A DNA stretch of 58,759 nucleotides from UBA4615 sp046046245 (GCA_046046245.1 JBJOKE010000016.1:1-58759); one strand, 5' to 3'; numbered from the stretch's first letter, positions 29,711-38,222 are shown. Made by a program: numbers and translations. The notes: a model not told the origin generated them from the sequence alone.

Positions 29711-30501
29711 CTCGGGGTCCTCTTCGGAGCCGGCCGCGGCTCGGCGGCCAGCGCGGTGTAGCGCGCGAGTCCGCGCGACAGGTGAGTGCGCATCGACCGC
29801 CGCGCGCCAGGCGCGTCGCCGGCTGCGATCGCATCGACGATCCGCGCGTGCTCGGCCTGCACGGTGGCGAGGTAGCGCCGCTGGGCCTCGGCACTGCGTT
29901 CGACGACGCGGATGCTCTGGCGCGGGATGACGATCCGGCCGAGCAGCTCGAGGAAGCGGCCGAACTGCGGGTTGCCGCTCGCCGCCGCGATCGCCCGGTG
30001 GAACGCGAAGTCCTGATCGACCGCGGCCTGGCCGTGGCCGAGCGCCTCGTCCATCCTCGACAGCGCGGCGCGGATCGCGGCGAGCTGGGGACGGCTCGCG
30101 CGCTCGGCCGCGAGCCCGGCGCTGCCGACCTCGACCGCGAGGCGCAGCTCCATCACGTCGATCACGTCCTGCAGCGAGCGCAGCCCGGCGGGGTCGATGC
30201 GGAACGGCCGCGCCTGCGCGTCGGAGGCGACGAAGGCGCCCGAGCCCTGGCGGGTCACGACGAGCCCCTCGGCCTTCAGCGCGGCCACCGCCTCGCGGAC
30301 CACGGTACGGCTCACGCCGGCGCTCGCGGACAGCTCCGCCTCGGTCGGCAGTCGCTCGCCGGGCGCGAGCCGGCCCGCGCGGATCGCCTCGGACAGACGC
30401 TCCGCGATGCCGGCGGCGAGCCCGCGAGGCGGACCGGCCTCGCGCAGCCGCGCGAGCAGCGGCCCGCTGTCGCCCCGCATCGAAGCCGCTGGATTCGTCA
30501 T
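29707..30501 (-). CDS. GntR-family transcriptional regulator, FadR subgroup
   Basis: A 264-residue regulator. Residues ~25-95 are the winged helix (RLPTEAELSASAGVSRTVVREAVAALKAEGLVV), and ~105-245 the all-helical FCD ligand domain with metal-ligand-type residues around DFAFHRAIAAASGN and QAEHARIVDAIAAGD. Members usually repress catabolic genes for sugar acids or other carboxylates and sense the pathway substrate. It is the first gene of the uronate cluster and is likely autoregulated through the palindrome just ahead of its start. No clear ribosome binding site precedes the ATG. Confidence 0.92.
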   Translation of the reverse strand: MTNPAASMRGDSGPLLARLREAGPPRGLAAGIAERLSEAIRAGRLAPGERLPTEAELSASAGVSRTVVREAVAALKAEGLVVTRQGSGAFVASDAQARPFRIDPAGLRSLQDVIDVMELRLAVEVGSAGLAAERASRPQLAAIRAALSRMDEALGHGQAAVDQDFAFHRAIAAASGNPQFGRFLELLGRIVIPRQSIRVVERSAEAQRRYLATVQAEHARIVDAIAAGDAPGARRSMRTHLSRGLARYTALAAEPRPAPKRTPR

Positions 30502-30503
30502 GC

Positions 30504-30524
30504 GTCAGTTGTCTGACAAGTGAC
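30504..30524 (-). promoter_or_regulatory. Palindromic GntR operator before the uronate cluster
   Basis: The perfect repeat TTGTC-T-GACAA (30509-30519) is flanked by a further matching GTCA/TGAC pair, giving a near-perfect 21-bp dyad two bases ahead of the regulator's ATG. TTGTCnGACAA-like sites are typical of FadR-subgroup regulators. A -10-like TAGTAT lies upstream on the minus strand around 30534-30539, so a bound repressor would block transcription. Confidence 0.65.
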
Positions 30525-30540
30525 CGGACCGTCGATACTA

Positions 30541-30849
30541 CTGTGCGGCGAGCGCGCCTTCCAGCGCGCCGACCGCGACGCGTACCTGTCGATCGCGATG
30601 TTCCCCGCCGGCCGCCTCGGCCGCGAGGCGGGGATGATCGAACGGCCCCGGTTCGGCGCGCTGCAGACCGCGCTCGTGACGGTGTCCGGGATCGTGCTCC
30701 GCGCGCGCGCCGGTCGCCGACGCCGCGTCGATCCGCCCGGTGACGAGACCGCGGAGGGCGAGCGAGGGCGATCCGCGCCTGTTCGCCTTCGACGTGGCGG
30801 TGGCCGAGTCGCCGAAGGGGCCGTGCGGGCGGGATCCCGTCGGGCGTGT
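30541..30849 (+). pseudogene. Frame-broken remnant of an unrecognised gene
   Basis: This 348-bp spacer region has no intact gene, but shows coding-like third-position G/C periodicity in one plus-strand frame to about 30705 (FGALQTALVTVSGIVLRA) and then in another frame from about 30711 to 30835 (GDPRLFAFDVAVAESPKGP). The switch implies at least one indel, and no start or stop is in place. I do not recognise the parent family. It may be a former neighbour of the uronate regulator. Random high-GC composition is the alternative explanation. Confidence 0.35.
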
Positions 30850-31740
30850 TCACGCCGACCGAGGCCGGTCCGCGCGCGCGGCGATCCAGGTCGCCCACGC
30901 GCCGCTCGCGGCGATGACCGCGAGGCCGAGCGCCTCGCGCACGGACAGCTCGTCTTCGAAGAGGAACGCGCCGATCATCGCCGCGAAGCCGATGTTCGTG
31001 TACTGCAGGTTCGCCGCGAGCAGCGTGGCCGGCCCGGCGAACGCGCGGGTCATCGTGATCTGGCCGACGAGCGCGAAGCCGGCCACCGCGACCAGCACCG
31101 GCACGCCGTCCCACGACGGCGCGGCGAAGCCGCCGGTGGCGAGCGTGCCGGCGAGCCCGACCAGGGTCGAGACCACCGAGAACCAGAAGACCACCCGCCA
31201 CGAGGGCTCGCCCGCCGCGCCGAGCGTCCGCATCTCGAAGTAGACGAAGGTCGCGAGCAGCCCCGAGCCCAGCCCCGCTGCGAAGCCGCCGAGCGTCGCA
31301 CCGTCGAGCGAGGGGCGCAGTGCCAGCAGCACGCCGGCGAAGCCGCAGGCGGCCGCGGCGTGGAGCAGCCGTCGGCGCGCGTCGGGCGGATCGCCGCGGC
31401 GGCGCGCCGCCCAGGCGATCGCGAGCGCGGCGAACAGCGGCGAGGTGTTTCCCAGCGTCGCGGCGGTGGGCAGCGGCAGCGCCGCGAGCGCCGCGAACCA
31501 CAGCACCATCGCCGACGAGCCGGCCGCCGAGCGCCGCAGGTGCATCGGCCACAGCGGCGTGGCGAGCCGGCGGCCGGCCGCGAGCGCCCAGGCGCCCACC
31601 GCCAGCGCGCCCAGCAGGTTGCGCCAGAAGACCAGCTCGAACAGCCCGTAGCGCGCGTAGCCGAACTTGATCGCGGCGCTCATGGCCGCGAAGGCGAGCG
31701 CCGATGCGACCGCCCACGCGGCCTGGGCGGCGGCGCTCAT
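30850..31740 (-). CDS. EamA/DMT-family membrane transporter
   Basis: A 296-residue inner-membrane protein with ten predicted helices in two EamA repeats (~5-140 and ~150-290). Typical features are FWRNLLGALAVGAWAL after helix 2 and, at the end of the second repeat, ANLQYTNIGFAAMIGAFLFEDELSVREALGLAVI. Relatives export amino acids, nucleosides or other metabolites; the substrate is unknown. It follows the Rieske gene by 40 bp on the same strand. Confidence 0.88.
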   Translation of the reverse strand: MSAAAQAAWAVASALAFAAMSAAIKFGYARYGLFELVFWRNLLGALAVGAWALAAGRRLATPLWPMHLRRSAAGSSAMVLWFAALAALPLPTAATLGNTSPLFAALAIAWAARRRGDPPDARRRLLHAAAACGFAGVLLALRPSLDGATLGGFAAGLGSGLLATFVYFEMRTLGAAGEPSWRVVFWFSVVSTLVGLAGTLATGGFAAPSWDGVPVLVAVAGFALVGQITMTRAFAGPATLLAANLQYTNIGFAAMIGAFLFEDELSVREALGLAVIAASGAWATWIAARADRPRSA

Positions 31741-31780
31741 GCCGCCGCCCGGGGCCTGCCGTCGTCCCCCGTCACGCGCG

Positions 31781-32881
31781 TCAGTCGACCTTCAGCCGGG
31801 ACCGCAGGAACTCGTGGAAGTGCTGCATGCCGTCCTCCATCGGGCTCTGGTACGGGCCGACCTGGTTCTCGCCGCGCTCGTGAAGCACCTGCCGACCCGC
31901 GTCCATCCGCTCGGCGATCTCGTCGTCCTCGACGCAGGTCTCCATGTAGGCGGCCCGCTCGGCCTCGACGAACTCGCGCTCGAACAGCACGATCTCCTCG
32001 GGATAGTAGAACTCGACGATGTTGGTCGTGTGCCGCGGTCCGCGCGGGACCAGGTGCGAGACGACCAGCACGTGCGGGTACCACTCGACCATCACGTTCG
32101 GGTAGTAGGTCAGCCAGATCGCGCCGTGCTTCGGCGGCTGGCCGCCGCGGAACCGGAGCACCTCGTCGTGCCAGCGCCGGTAGACCTCGCTGCCCGGCCT
32201 GCCGAGCCCGCGGTGCACGCCCACGGTCTGGACCGACCACCAGTCGCCGAACTCCCACTTCAGGTCGTCGCACTCGACGAACTTGCCCAGCCCCGGATGG
32301 AAGGGCTCGACGTGGTAGTCCTCGAGGTAGACCTCGATGAAGGTCTTCCAGTTGTACGCGCACTCGTGGACCTCGACGTGGTCGAGCATGTAGCCCGAGA
32401 AGTCGAGATCGCCGCGCGCGCCCATCCTGGCGAGGTCGGTGGCGACGTCGCGCCCGCCCGAGAACAGCAGCCCGTTCCAGTTCTGAAGCGGGCTGCGACC
32501 GAGGTTCAGGCAGGGCTGCTCGTCGAAGTGCGGCGCGCCCAGCAGGCGGCCCTGCAGGTCGTAGGTCCAGCGGTGCAGCGGGCAGACGATCTGCTGCGCG
32601 TGGCCGCGGCCATTGAGCATCACCGCCTGGCGGTGCCGGCAGACGTTGGACAGGAGCTCGATGCCCTGTTCGCCCCGCACGAGGAGCCGGCCCTCCTTCT
32701 CGGCCGGAAGTGCGAAGTAGTCGCCCGTGTTCGGCACCATCAGCTCGTGGCCGATGTAGCCGGGGCCCTGTTTGAACAGTAGCTCGATCTCGCGCTCGTA
32801 CAGCGACGGATCGAAGTACGCCGAAACCGGAAGCTGGGCTGCAGAGCGCTGCAGGTGATCCCGACGCCCGATGTCCGACAT
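31781..32881 (-). CDS. Aromatic ring-hydroxylating dioxygenase, alpha subunit (Rieske)
   Basis: A 366-residue Rieske non-haem iron oxygenase. The [2Fe-2S] ligands are Cys81, His83, Cys100 and His103 (CRHRQ...CPLHRW). The mononuclear iron site includes YLEDYHVEPFHPG near residue 185 with the bridging Asp and two His. No ferredoxin or reductase gene is adjacent, so electron donors are elsewhere. The gene is often found beside xseB-ispA-dxs in Burkholderiales. Substrate unknown. AGGAGG sits seven bases before the ATG. Confidence 0.9.
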   Translation of the reverse strand: MSDIGRRDHLQRSAAQLPVSAYFDPSLYEREIELLFKQGPGYIGHELMVPNTGDYFALPAEKEGRLLVRGEQGIELLSNVCRHRQAVMLNGRGHAQQIVCPLHRWTYDLQGRLLGAPHFDEQPCLNLGRSPLQNWNGLLFSGGRDVATDLARMGARGDLDFSGYMLDHVEVHECAYNWKTFIEVYLEDYHVEPFHPGLGKFVECDDLKWEFGDWWSVQTVGVHRGLGRPGSEVYRRWHDEVLRFRGGQPPKHGAIWLTYYPNVMVEWYPHVLVVSHLVPRGPRHTTNIVEFYYPEEIVLFEREFVEAERAAYMETCVEDDEIAERMDAGRQVLHERGENQVGPYQSPMEDGMQHFHEFLRSRLKVD

Positions 32882-32940
32882 GATCCGACCTCCTGGTCCG
32901 TCAGAAAGCGTGGAAGAGGCACCCCCCGGGGGTGGTGATG

Positions 32941-32967
32941 AAAAAAGGGCCGGGGAGTGTACCCCGG
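32941..32967 (-). terminator. Terminator-like hairpin in the leader of the Rieske gene
   Basis: On the minus strand a perfect stem CCGGGG/CCCCGG with loop TACACT is followed by CCC and six T, the form of an intrinsic terminator, about 60 bp ahead of the Rieske start codon. The loop TACACT could instead be a -10 hexamer. It is either an attenuator in the Rieske leader, a block against antisense transcription from the right, or a promoter with coincidental symmetry. Confidence 0.45.
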
Positions 32968-33069
32968 ATCCCTCGCCGGGGGGCGTCGGGCACGGCCGCC
33001 GGTCGGCCCCGCGCCTCGCGGTCGCCGGCGCGTCGGCCCGCCGGGCCGGTCGGCGGGCGAACCTGTCGT

Positions 33070-33075
33070 AAAATC
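33070..33075 (+). promoter_or_regulatory. -10 box of the xseB-ispA-dxs operon
   Basis: TAAAAT stands out in GC-rich DNA 62 bp before the xseB ATG. No convincing -35 is visible. It would drive xseB, ispA and dxs together. Confidence 0.45.
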
Positions 33076-33137
33076 AGGGTTTTGCCCGAGCCGGCTGCAG
33101 GGGTTTGCGAACGAGCCTGCTGCGCCGGCCGCCCACG

Positions 33138-33389
33138 ATGGCCACAGCCCGCAAGGAAGTCGCCGACACCCCCGCCTCCTTCGAGGCGGCGCTCGGCGAG
33201 CTGGAAGCACTGGTGCAGAAGATGGAGGCCGGCACGCTGTCGCTCGAGCAGTCGCTCGACGCGTATCGGCGCGGTGCGCGCCTCGTCGGCTACTGCCGCG
33301 ACGCGCTGGCCGCCGTGCAGCAGCAGGTGAAGGTCCTGGAGGGCGACCTGCTCAAGCCCTTCGAGCCCGACGCGCGGGCCGACGGATGA
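33138..33389 (+). CDS. xseB: Exodeoxyribonuclease VII small subunit
   Basis: An 83-residue protein matching XseB in size and sequence: SFEAALGELEALVQKMEAGTLSLEQSLDAYRRG. It forms a complex with XseA, encoded elsewhere, and degrades single-stranded DNA. ATG 33138 gives the usual length; an ATG at 33105 would add an atypical arginine-rich extension. Its stop overlaps the ispA start (ATGA). Confidence 0.94.
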   Translation: MATARKEVADTPASFEAALGELEALVQKMEAGTLSLEQSLDAYRRGARLVGYCRDALAAVQQQVKVLEGDLLKPFEPDARADG

Positions 33390-34297
33390 GCACGCCCGCC
33401 GGATTCGCCGACTGGTCGGCGGCGGTGCTGGCCCGGACCGAGGCGGCGCTCGACGCGCTGCTGCCGCCGGCCTGCGGTCATGCGCCGGCGCTCGACCGCC
33501 TGCACGCGGCGATGCGCTACGCGGTGCTCGAGGGCGGCAAGCGGGTTCGACCGCTGCTGGCGCACGCCGCCGGCGAGCTGAGCGACGCGCGGCCGGCCGC
33601 GCTCGATGCGGCCGGCTGCGCGGTCGAGCTGATCCACGCCTATTCGCTCGTCCACGACGACCTGCCGTGCATGGACAACGACGTGCTGCGGCGCGGCAAG
33701 CCCACGGTCCACGTCGCCTACGGCGAGGCGCCGGCGATGCTCGTGGGCGACGCGCTGCAGGCGCTGGCCTTCCGCGCGGTGGCCGAGGCCGGTGCGCGTG
33801 GGGTGGCCCCGGAGGCGGTCGTGCGGATGACGCTCGAGCTCGCCGACGCCGCCGGCTCGATCGGCATGGCCGGCGGCCAGGCGATCGACCTGGGCGCCGT
33901 GGGCGCGGCCCTCGACCGGCCGGCGCTCGAGGACATGCACCGGCGCAAGACCGGCGCGATGCTGCGGGCCTCGGTCCGCCTGGGCGCCTGGGCCGGTGCG
34001 CCGCTCGACGCCGCCGGCCAGGCCGCGCTCGACCGCTATTGCGACGCGGTCGGCCTGGCCTTCCAGGTGGTCGATGACGTGCTGGACGTCGAGGCCGACA
34101 GCGCCACGCTCGGCAAGACCGCCGGCAAGGACGCGGCGAACGACAAGCCCACCTACGTCTCGCTGATGGGCCTCGACGGCGCCCGCCGGCTCGCGACCGA
34201 CCTGCGCGAGCAGGCGCACGCCGCGCTCGCGGGATTCGGCACGGGCGGACGTCGCCTCGCGGCGCTGGCCGACCTGATCGTCGCCAGGCGCTCTTGA
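33386..34297 (+). CDS. ispA: (2E,6E)-farnesyl diphosphate synthase
   Basis: Short-chain polyprenyl diphosphate synthase of 303 residues, condensing IPP with DMAPP/GPP. The first aspartate-rich motif DDLPCMD is at residues 91-97, and the second DDVLDVEAD near 231. GGKRVRPLL near 50 binds IPP. The short spacing in DDLPCMD (DDxxxxD) is the bacterial type. Translationally coupled to xseB and followed by dxs, linking it to the MEP isoprenoid route. Confidence 0.95.
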   Translation: MSTPAGFADWSAAVLARTEAALDALLPPACGHAPALDRLHAAMRYAVLEGGKRVRPLLAHAAGELSDARPAALDAAGCAVELIHAYSLVHDDLPCMDNDVLRRGKPTVHVAYGEAPAMLVGDALQALAFRAVAEAGARGVAPEAVVRMTLELADAAGSIGMAGGQAIDLGAVGAALDRPALEDMHRRKTGAMLRASVRLGAWAGAPLDAAGQAALDRYCDAVGLAFQVVDDVLDVEADSATLGKTAGKDAANDKPTYVSLMGLDGARRLATDLREQAHAALAGFGTGGRRLAALADLIVARRS

Positions 34298-34351
34298 CGG
34301 ATCGCTCGTGTAAGCGAAGCATGACACCAGAATGCGGAAGGGTTGGCTGAC

Positions 34352-36271
34352 ATGACCATGGACTACACCCTGCTAGAGCGGATCGACGACCCGGCGGTGC
34401 TGCGCCAGCTCGAGAGAGCGAAGCTGCCGGCGCTCGCCGACCAGCTGCGCGCCTACCTGCTGGAGTCGGTGTCCCGGACCGGTGGACACCTGTCCTCGAA
34501 CCTCGGCACCGTCGAGCTCGCGATCGCGCTCCACTACGTCTTCCACACGCCGTACGACCGGCTGGTCTGGGATGTCGGCCACCAGTCGTACCCCCACAAG
34601 ATCCTGACGGGCCGCCGCTCGGGGATGTCGAAGCTGCGCCAGCACGGCGGCATCTCGGGTTTCCCGCGCCGCAGCGAGAGCGAGTACGACACCTTCGGCA
34701 CCGCGCACTCGTCCACCTCGATCTCGGCCGCGCTCGGCATGGCGGTCGCGTCGCGCAACAAGGGCGAGAACAAGGGCCCGGCCCGGCGCCGCCATGTCGC
34801 GGTGATCGGCGACGGCGCGATGACCGCGGGCATGGCCTTCGAGGCGATGAACAACGCGGGCGTCACGCCCGACATCGACCTGCTGGTGGTGCTGAACGAC
34901 AACGACATGTCGATCTCCCCACCGGTGGGCGCGCTGAACAAGTACCTCGCACGGGTCCTGTCGGGCCGCCAGGTGTCGAGCGTGCGCGACATGGCGCGCA
35001 GCGTGCTGTCCAAGGTGCCGCCGGTCTACGAGCTGGCGCGCCGCCTGGAGGAGCACGCGAAGGGGCTGGTGGTGCCGGCCACGATGTTCGAGGAGTTCGG
35101 CTTCACCTACTTCGGCCCGATCGACGGCCACGACCTCGACGCGCTGGTGCCCACGCTGCAGAACCTGCGCGAGATGCACGGTCCGGTGTTCCTGCACGTG
35201 ATCACGCGCAAGGGCCAGGGCTACAAGCTCGCCGAGGCCGACCCGATCCTCTATCACGGGCCGGGCAAGTTCGACCCGCAGGAGGGCATCAAGAAGCCCG
35301 CGTCGGCCGGCAAGCCGAGCTACACGCAGGTCTTCGGCGACTGGCTCTGCGACATGGCCGCGCTCGACGAGCGGCTGGTCGGCATCACGCCGGCGATGCG
35401 CGAGGGCTCGGGCATGGTGGAGTTCGAGCGCCGCTTCCCGACCCGCTACTTCGACGTCGGCATCGCCGAGCAGCATGCGGTGACCTTCGCCGGCGGCCTC
35501 GCCTGCGAGGGCATGAAGCCGGTCGTCGCGATCTACTCGACCTTCCTGCAGCGCGCCTACGACCAGCTGATCCACGACGTCGCGCTGCAGAACCTGCCGG
35601 TGGTGTTCGCGCTCGACCGAGCGGGCCTGGTGGGTGCCGACGGCGCGACCCACGCGGGCGCCTACGACTACGCGTACCTGCGCTGCATCCCGAACATGGC
35701 GGTCCTCGCGCCCTCGGACGAGAACGAGTGCCGGCAGATGCTCTACACGGCGTTCCGGCACGACGGCCCGAGCGCGGTCCGCTATCCGCGCGGCAGCGGC
35801 CCGGGCGTCGAGGTCCGCAAGGACCTGACCGAGCTGCCGTTCGGCAAGGCCGAGCTGCGGCGCAAGGGTCGGCGCGTCGCCTTCCTCGCGTTCGGCTCGA
35901 TGGTCCATCCGGCGCTCGAGGCCGGCGAGGCCCTCGATGCGACGGTGGTCAACATGCGCTGGGTCAAGCCGCTCGATGTCGCGATCATCGAGGAACTCGC
36001 GCGCACGCACGATGCCTTCGTGACCGTCGAGGAGCACGCGGTCCCGGGCGGCGCAGGCAGCGCCTGCCTCGAGGCGATCGCGGCACTCGGACTCGCGAAG
36101 CCGGTGCTGCAGCTCGGTCTGCCCGACCGGTTCATCGATCATGGCGATCCCGCGCTGCTGCTGCGGCTCGAAGGCCTGGACGCGCCGGGCATCGAGCGCT
36201 CGGTGCGCGCGCGGTTCGGCGAGCTGCTGGCCTCCGAGGGGTCGCCTCGGCTGGTGGCGAACCGCAAGTAA
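34352..36271 (+). CDS. dxs: 1-Deoxy-D-xylulose-5-phosphate synthase
   Basis: Thiamine-dependent first enzyme of the MEP pathway, condensing pyruvate and glyceraldehyde 3-phosphate. It has 639 residues, normal length. Visible are GHLSSNLGTVELAIALHYVF, WDVGHQSYPHKILTGR, the TPP motif GDGAMTAGMAFEAMNNAG and the catalytic Glu region FDVGIAEQHAVTFAGGLA, plus the C-terminal transketolase domain. ATG 34352 has GGAAGGG at nine bases; an in-frame TTG at 34343 is less likely. It lies 54 bp after ispA. Confidence 0.96.
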   Translation: MTMDYTLLERIDDPAVLRQLERAKLPALADQLRAYLLESVSRTGGHLSSNLGTVELAIALHYVFHTPYDRLVWDVGHQSYPHKILTGRRSGMSKLRQHGGISGFPRRSESEYDTFGTAHSSTSISAALGMAVASRNKGENKGPARRRHVAVIGDGAMTAGMAFEAMNNAGVTPDIDLLVVLNDNDMSISPPVGALNKYLARVLSGRQVSSVRDMARSVLSKVPPVYELARRLEEHAKGLVVPATMFEEFGFTYFGPIDGHDLDALVPTLQNLREMHGPVFLHVITRKGQGYKLAEADPILYHGPGKFDPQEGIKKPASAGKPSYTQVFGDWLCDMAALDERLVGITPAMREGSGMVEFERRFPTRYFDVGIAEQHAVTFAGGLACEGMKPVVAIYSTFLQRAYDQLIHDVALQNLPVVFALDRAGLVGADGATHAGAYDYAYLRCIPNMAVLAPSDENECRQMLYTAFRHDGPSAVRYPRGSGPGVEVRKDLTELPFGKAELRRKGRRVAFLAFGSMVHPALEAGEALDATVVNMRWVKPLDVAIIEELARTHDAFVTVEEHAVPGGAGSACLEAIAALGLAKPVLQLGLPDRFIDHGDPALLLRLEGLDAPGIERSVRARFGELLASEGSPRLVANRK

Positions 36272-36289
36272 CGGCCGCGGACGCTGCGC

Positions 36290-36295
36290 TACAGT
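36290..36295 (+). promoter_or_regulatory. -10 box of folE2
   Basis: TACAGT occurs 27 bp before the folE2 ATG, so folE2 may have its own promoter although it lies close behind dxs. No -35 or zinc-regulator (Zur) site was recognised. Confidence 0.3.
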
Positions 36296-36321
36296 ACGGA
36301 TCCGTTGTCGGAGGAGTGGCG

Positions 36322-37140
36322 ATGAATTCCCGCGATCCCAGCGTCGGCCTGCCCGGTTCGCTCGAGCGTGCGATGCCCGACGTGCAGGGCAGCACAGACC
36401 ACCGGCGCCAGCCGATCCAGCGCGTGGGCGTGCGCGGGCTGCGGTATCCGATGCTCTGGCGCTCGGGCGACGTGCCCGCGCCCACCGTCGCCGTCTGGAG
36501 CCTGTTCGTGTCGCTGCCGGCCGAGCAGAAGGGCACGCACATGTCGCGCTTCGTCGCGCTGCTCGAACGTCGTGCGCGCGACCTGTCGCCGGACGCGCTG
36601 GTGCCGCTGCATGCCGAGATGCTCGAGCTGCTCGAGGCGCCGACCGGCCGCTTCGAGCTGTCGTTCCCGCTGTTCGTCTCGAAGGTGGCGCCCGTCTCGG
36701 GCGTGGCCTCGACGATGGACTACGAGGTCTCGCTGACGGTCGACGGTCCGCGCGACGCGGCCCGCGTCGACGTCAAGGTCGTCGTGCCGGTCACCAGCCT
36801 GTGCCCGTGCTCGAAGGAGATCTCCGACTACGGCGCCCACAACCAGCGCTCGCATGTGACCGTCGAGGCCCGGCTCGAGCCGGCCGCCTCGCTCGACGTG
36901 CCTGCGCTGATCGCGCGGATCGAGGCGCAGGCCTCGTGCGAGCTCTGGGGCCTGCTGAAGCGGGTCGACGAGAAGCACGTGACCGAGCGGGCCTACGACA
37001 ACCCGAAGTTCGTCGAGGACCTGGTCCGTGACGTGGCCGCGGCGGTGCGCGAGGTGCCGGGGGTGGCGAGCTTCGTCGTCGAGGGCGAGAACTTCGAGTC
37101 GATCCACAACCACTCGGCCTACGCGCGGATCGAGGCCTGA
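36322..37140 (+). CDS. folE2: GTP cyclohydrolase FolE2 (type IB)
   Basis: Converts GTP to 7,8-dihydroneopterin triphosphate for folate. This 272-residue protein belongs to the COG1469/FolE2 family, which is unrelated in fold detail to zinc-dependent FolE and does not strictly need zinc. The conserved TSLCPCSKEISDYGAHNQRS carries the metal-binding Cys, and FESIHNHSAYA closes the protein. ATG 36322 is preceded by GGAGGAG. A downstream hairpin region ends the locus. Confidence 0.95.
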   Translation: MNSRDPSVGLPGSLERAMPDVQGSTDHRRQPIQRVGVRGLRYPMLWRSGDVPAPTVAVWSLFVSLPAEQKGTHMSRFVALLERRARDLSPDALVPLHAEMLELLEAPTGRFELSFPLFVSKVAPVSGVASTMDYEVSLTVDGPRDAARVDVKVVVPVTSLCPCSKEISDYGAHNQRSHVTVEARLEPAASLDVPALIARIEAQASCELWGLLKRVDEKHVTERAYDNPKFVEDLVRDVAAAVREVPGVASFVVEGENFESIHNHSAYARIEA

Positions 37141-37156
37141 GTCCGGGCACCGCCTG

Positions 37157-37205
37157 GAAAAAGGCCCACCACCGCGAAGCCGGCGGCGCCTGCGCCGCGG
37201 TGGTG
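37157..37205 (-). terminator. Intrinsic terminator for the Nudix-argG strand
   Basis: A 10-bp perfect stem (37167-37176 with 37196-37205, CACCACCGCG and complement) encloses a GC-rich loop. On the minus strand it is followed by GGCCTTTTT, the U-run of an intrinsic terminator, about 215 bp beyond the Nudix stop. The rest of 37206-37421 shows no convincing gene. Confidence 0.6.
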
Positions 37206-37421
37206 AGTGAAAGGAGACTCTGAAGAAATCGCAGGAAAACGGCCGAGCCCGAGGGCGCCCTGCCGTGGATACAGACTAGGTCGATCGGCCCGTCGGCGCC
37301 CGTCCGCCCGTCGGCCTCACGGCCCCGGCAGGACCCGCCGGCGTGGCGCCCCGGCCACGCCCGGGGGAGAGCCGGGACCGGCCCGGCACGGGCGGTGTCC
37401 GGCGGGAGACCGGCGGCGGCC

Positions 37422-38222
37422 TCAGCCCGGGGTGCCCGCCGCGGGCTGCCAGCCACGGCGCAGGATCAGGTCGGTGGTCGCTTGCGCGCCGTCGCGTGTC
37501 CAGAGGCCGGCGTCGATGGTCTCCAGGACCTCGGCGGGTGCCATCGCCAGGATCTCGGCATGCTCGCCGTCGACGGCGTGCGGCACCAGTCCGGCCGGCA
37601 GCTCCAGTTCGTGAAGCTCGACGCGCTCGCGGTGCAGGGCCGGCAGGCCGTCGTAGACCGTGGGGTAGGCGAGTTCGAGCGACCCGGCCGGCACCGCGCG
37701 CCGCGCGATCTCGGGCGGCAGGCCGGCCTCCTCGGCGCATTCGCGGACCAGGGTCGAGGCGACGTCGTCGAAGCCGGCGATGCCGCCGGCCACGAGCGCG
37801 TCCAGCCGGTTCGGATCGACCGGCTTGGTCGGTGCGCGACGTGCGACCCACAGGCGCGGCCCGTCGGCCGTCCGCGTCCAGGCGCAGGCCTGGACCGAGC
37901 GCAGCAGCAGTCCGAGCGGCCGCAGCAGCGCGCGCTCGATCGATGCGAGCGGCCGGCCGTCGGCCTCGTCGCGGATCAGCATGCGCTCGTCGCGCCAGCC
38001 GGGCAGGTCCCAGCGCGCGCGGGCCGCGTCGGCCCAGTCGGCCAGCACCGCCGAACGGCCTGCGAACGACGCGATCCGCGGCTCGAGGACGAGCGCGCCG
38101 TCGCGCAGCCGGAACGGCGTGGGGGGCTCCAGCACGCGGGCGAGCCAGTCCTCCGCGACGGCGCCGACCTCGACGCCGTCGAGGCGAAGCGCAGTCAGGC
38201 CCTCGAACGCGTCGATCGACAC
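37422..38222 (-). CDS. Nudix hydrolase with DUF4743 N-terminal domain
   Basis: A 266-residue protein. Residues ~1-120 match the DUF4743 region found before Nudix domains related to the yeast thiamine pyrophosphokinase fusion Tnr3. The Nudix box is at ~147-169: GIAGFDDVASTLVRECAEEAGL, with the first box Glu replaced by Asp. ALVAGGI and LARRAPTKPVDPN-type residues precede it. Probably hydrolyses a nucleoside or thiamine diphosphate derivative. It lies 16 bp after yajQ on the same strand. Confidence 0.84.
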   Translation of the reverse strand: MSIDAFEGLTALRLDGVEVGAVAEDWLARVLEPPTPFRLRDGALVLEPRIASFAGRSAVLADWADAARARWDLPGWRDERMLIRDEADGRPLASIERALLRPLGLLLRSVQACAWTRTADGPRLWVARRAPTKPVDPNRLDALVAGGIAGFDDVASTLVRECAEEAGLPPEIARRAVPAGSLELAYPTVYDGLPALHRERVELHELELPAGLVPHAVDGEHAEILAMAPAEVLETIDAGLWTRDGAQATTDLILRRGWQPAAGTPG

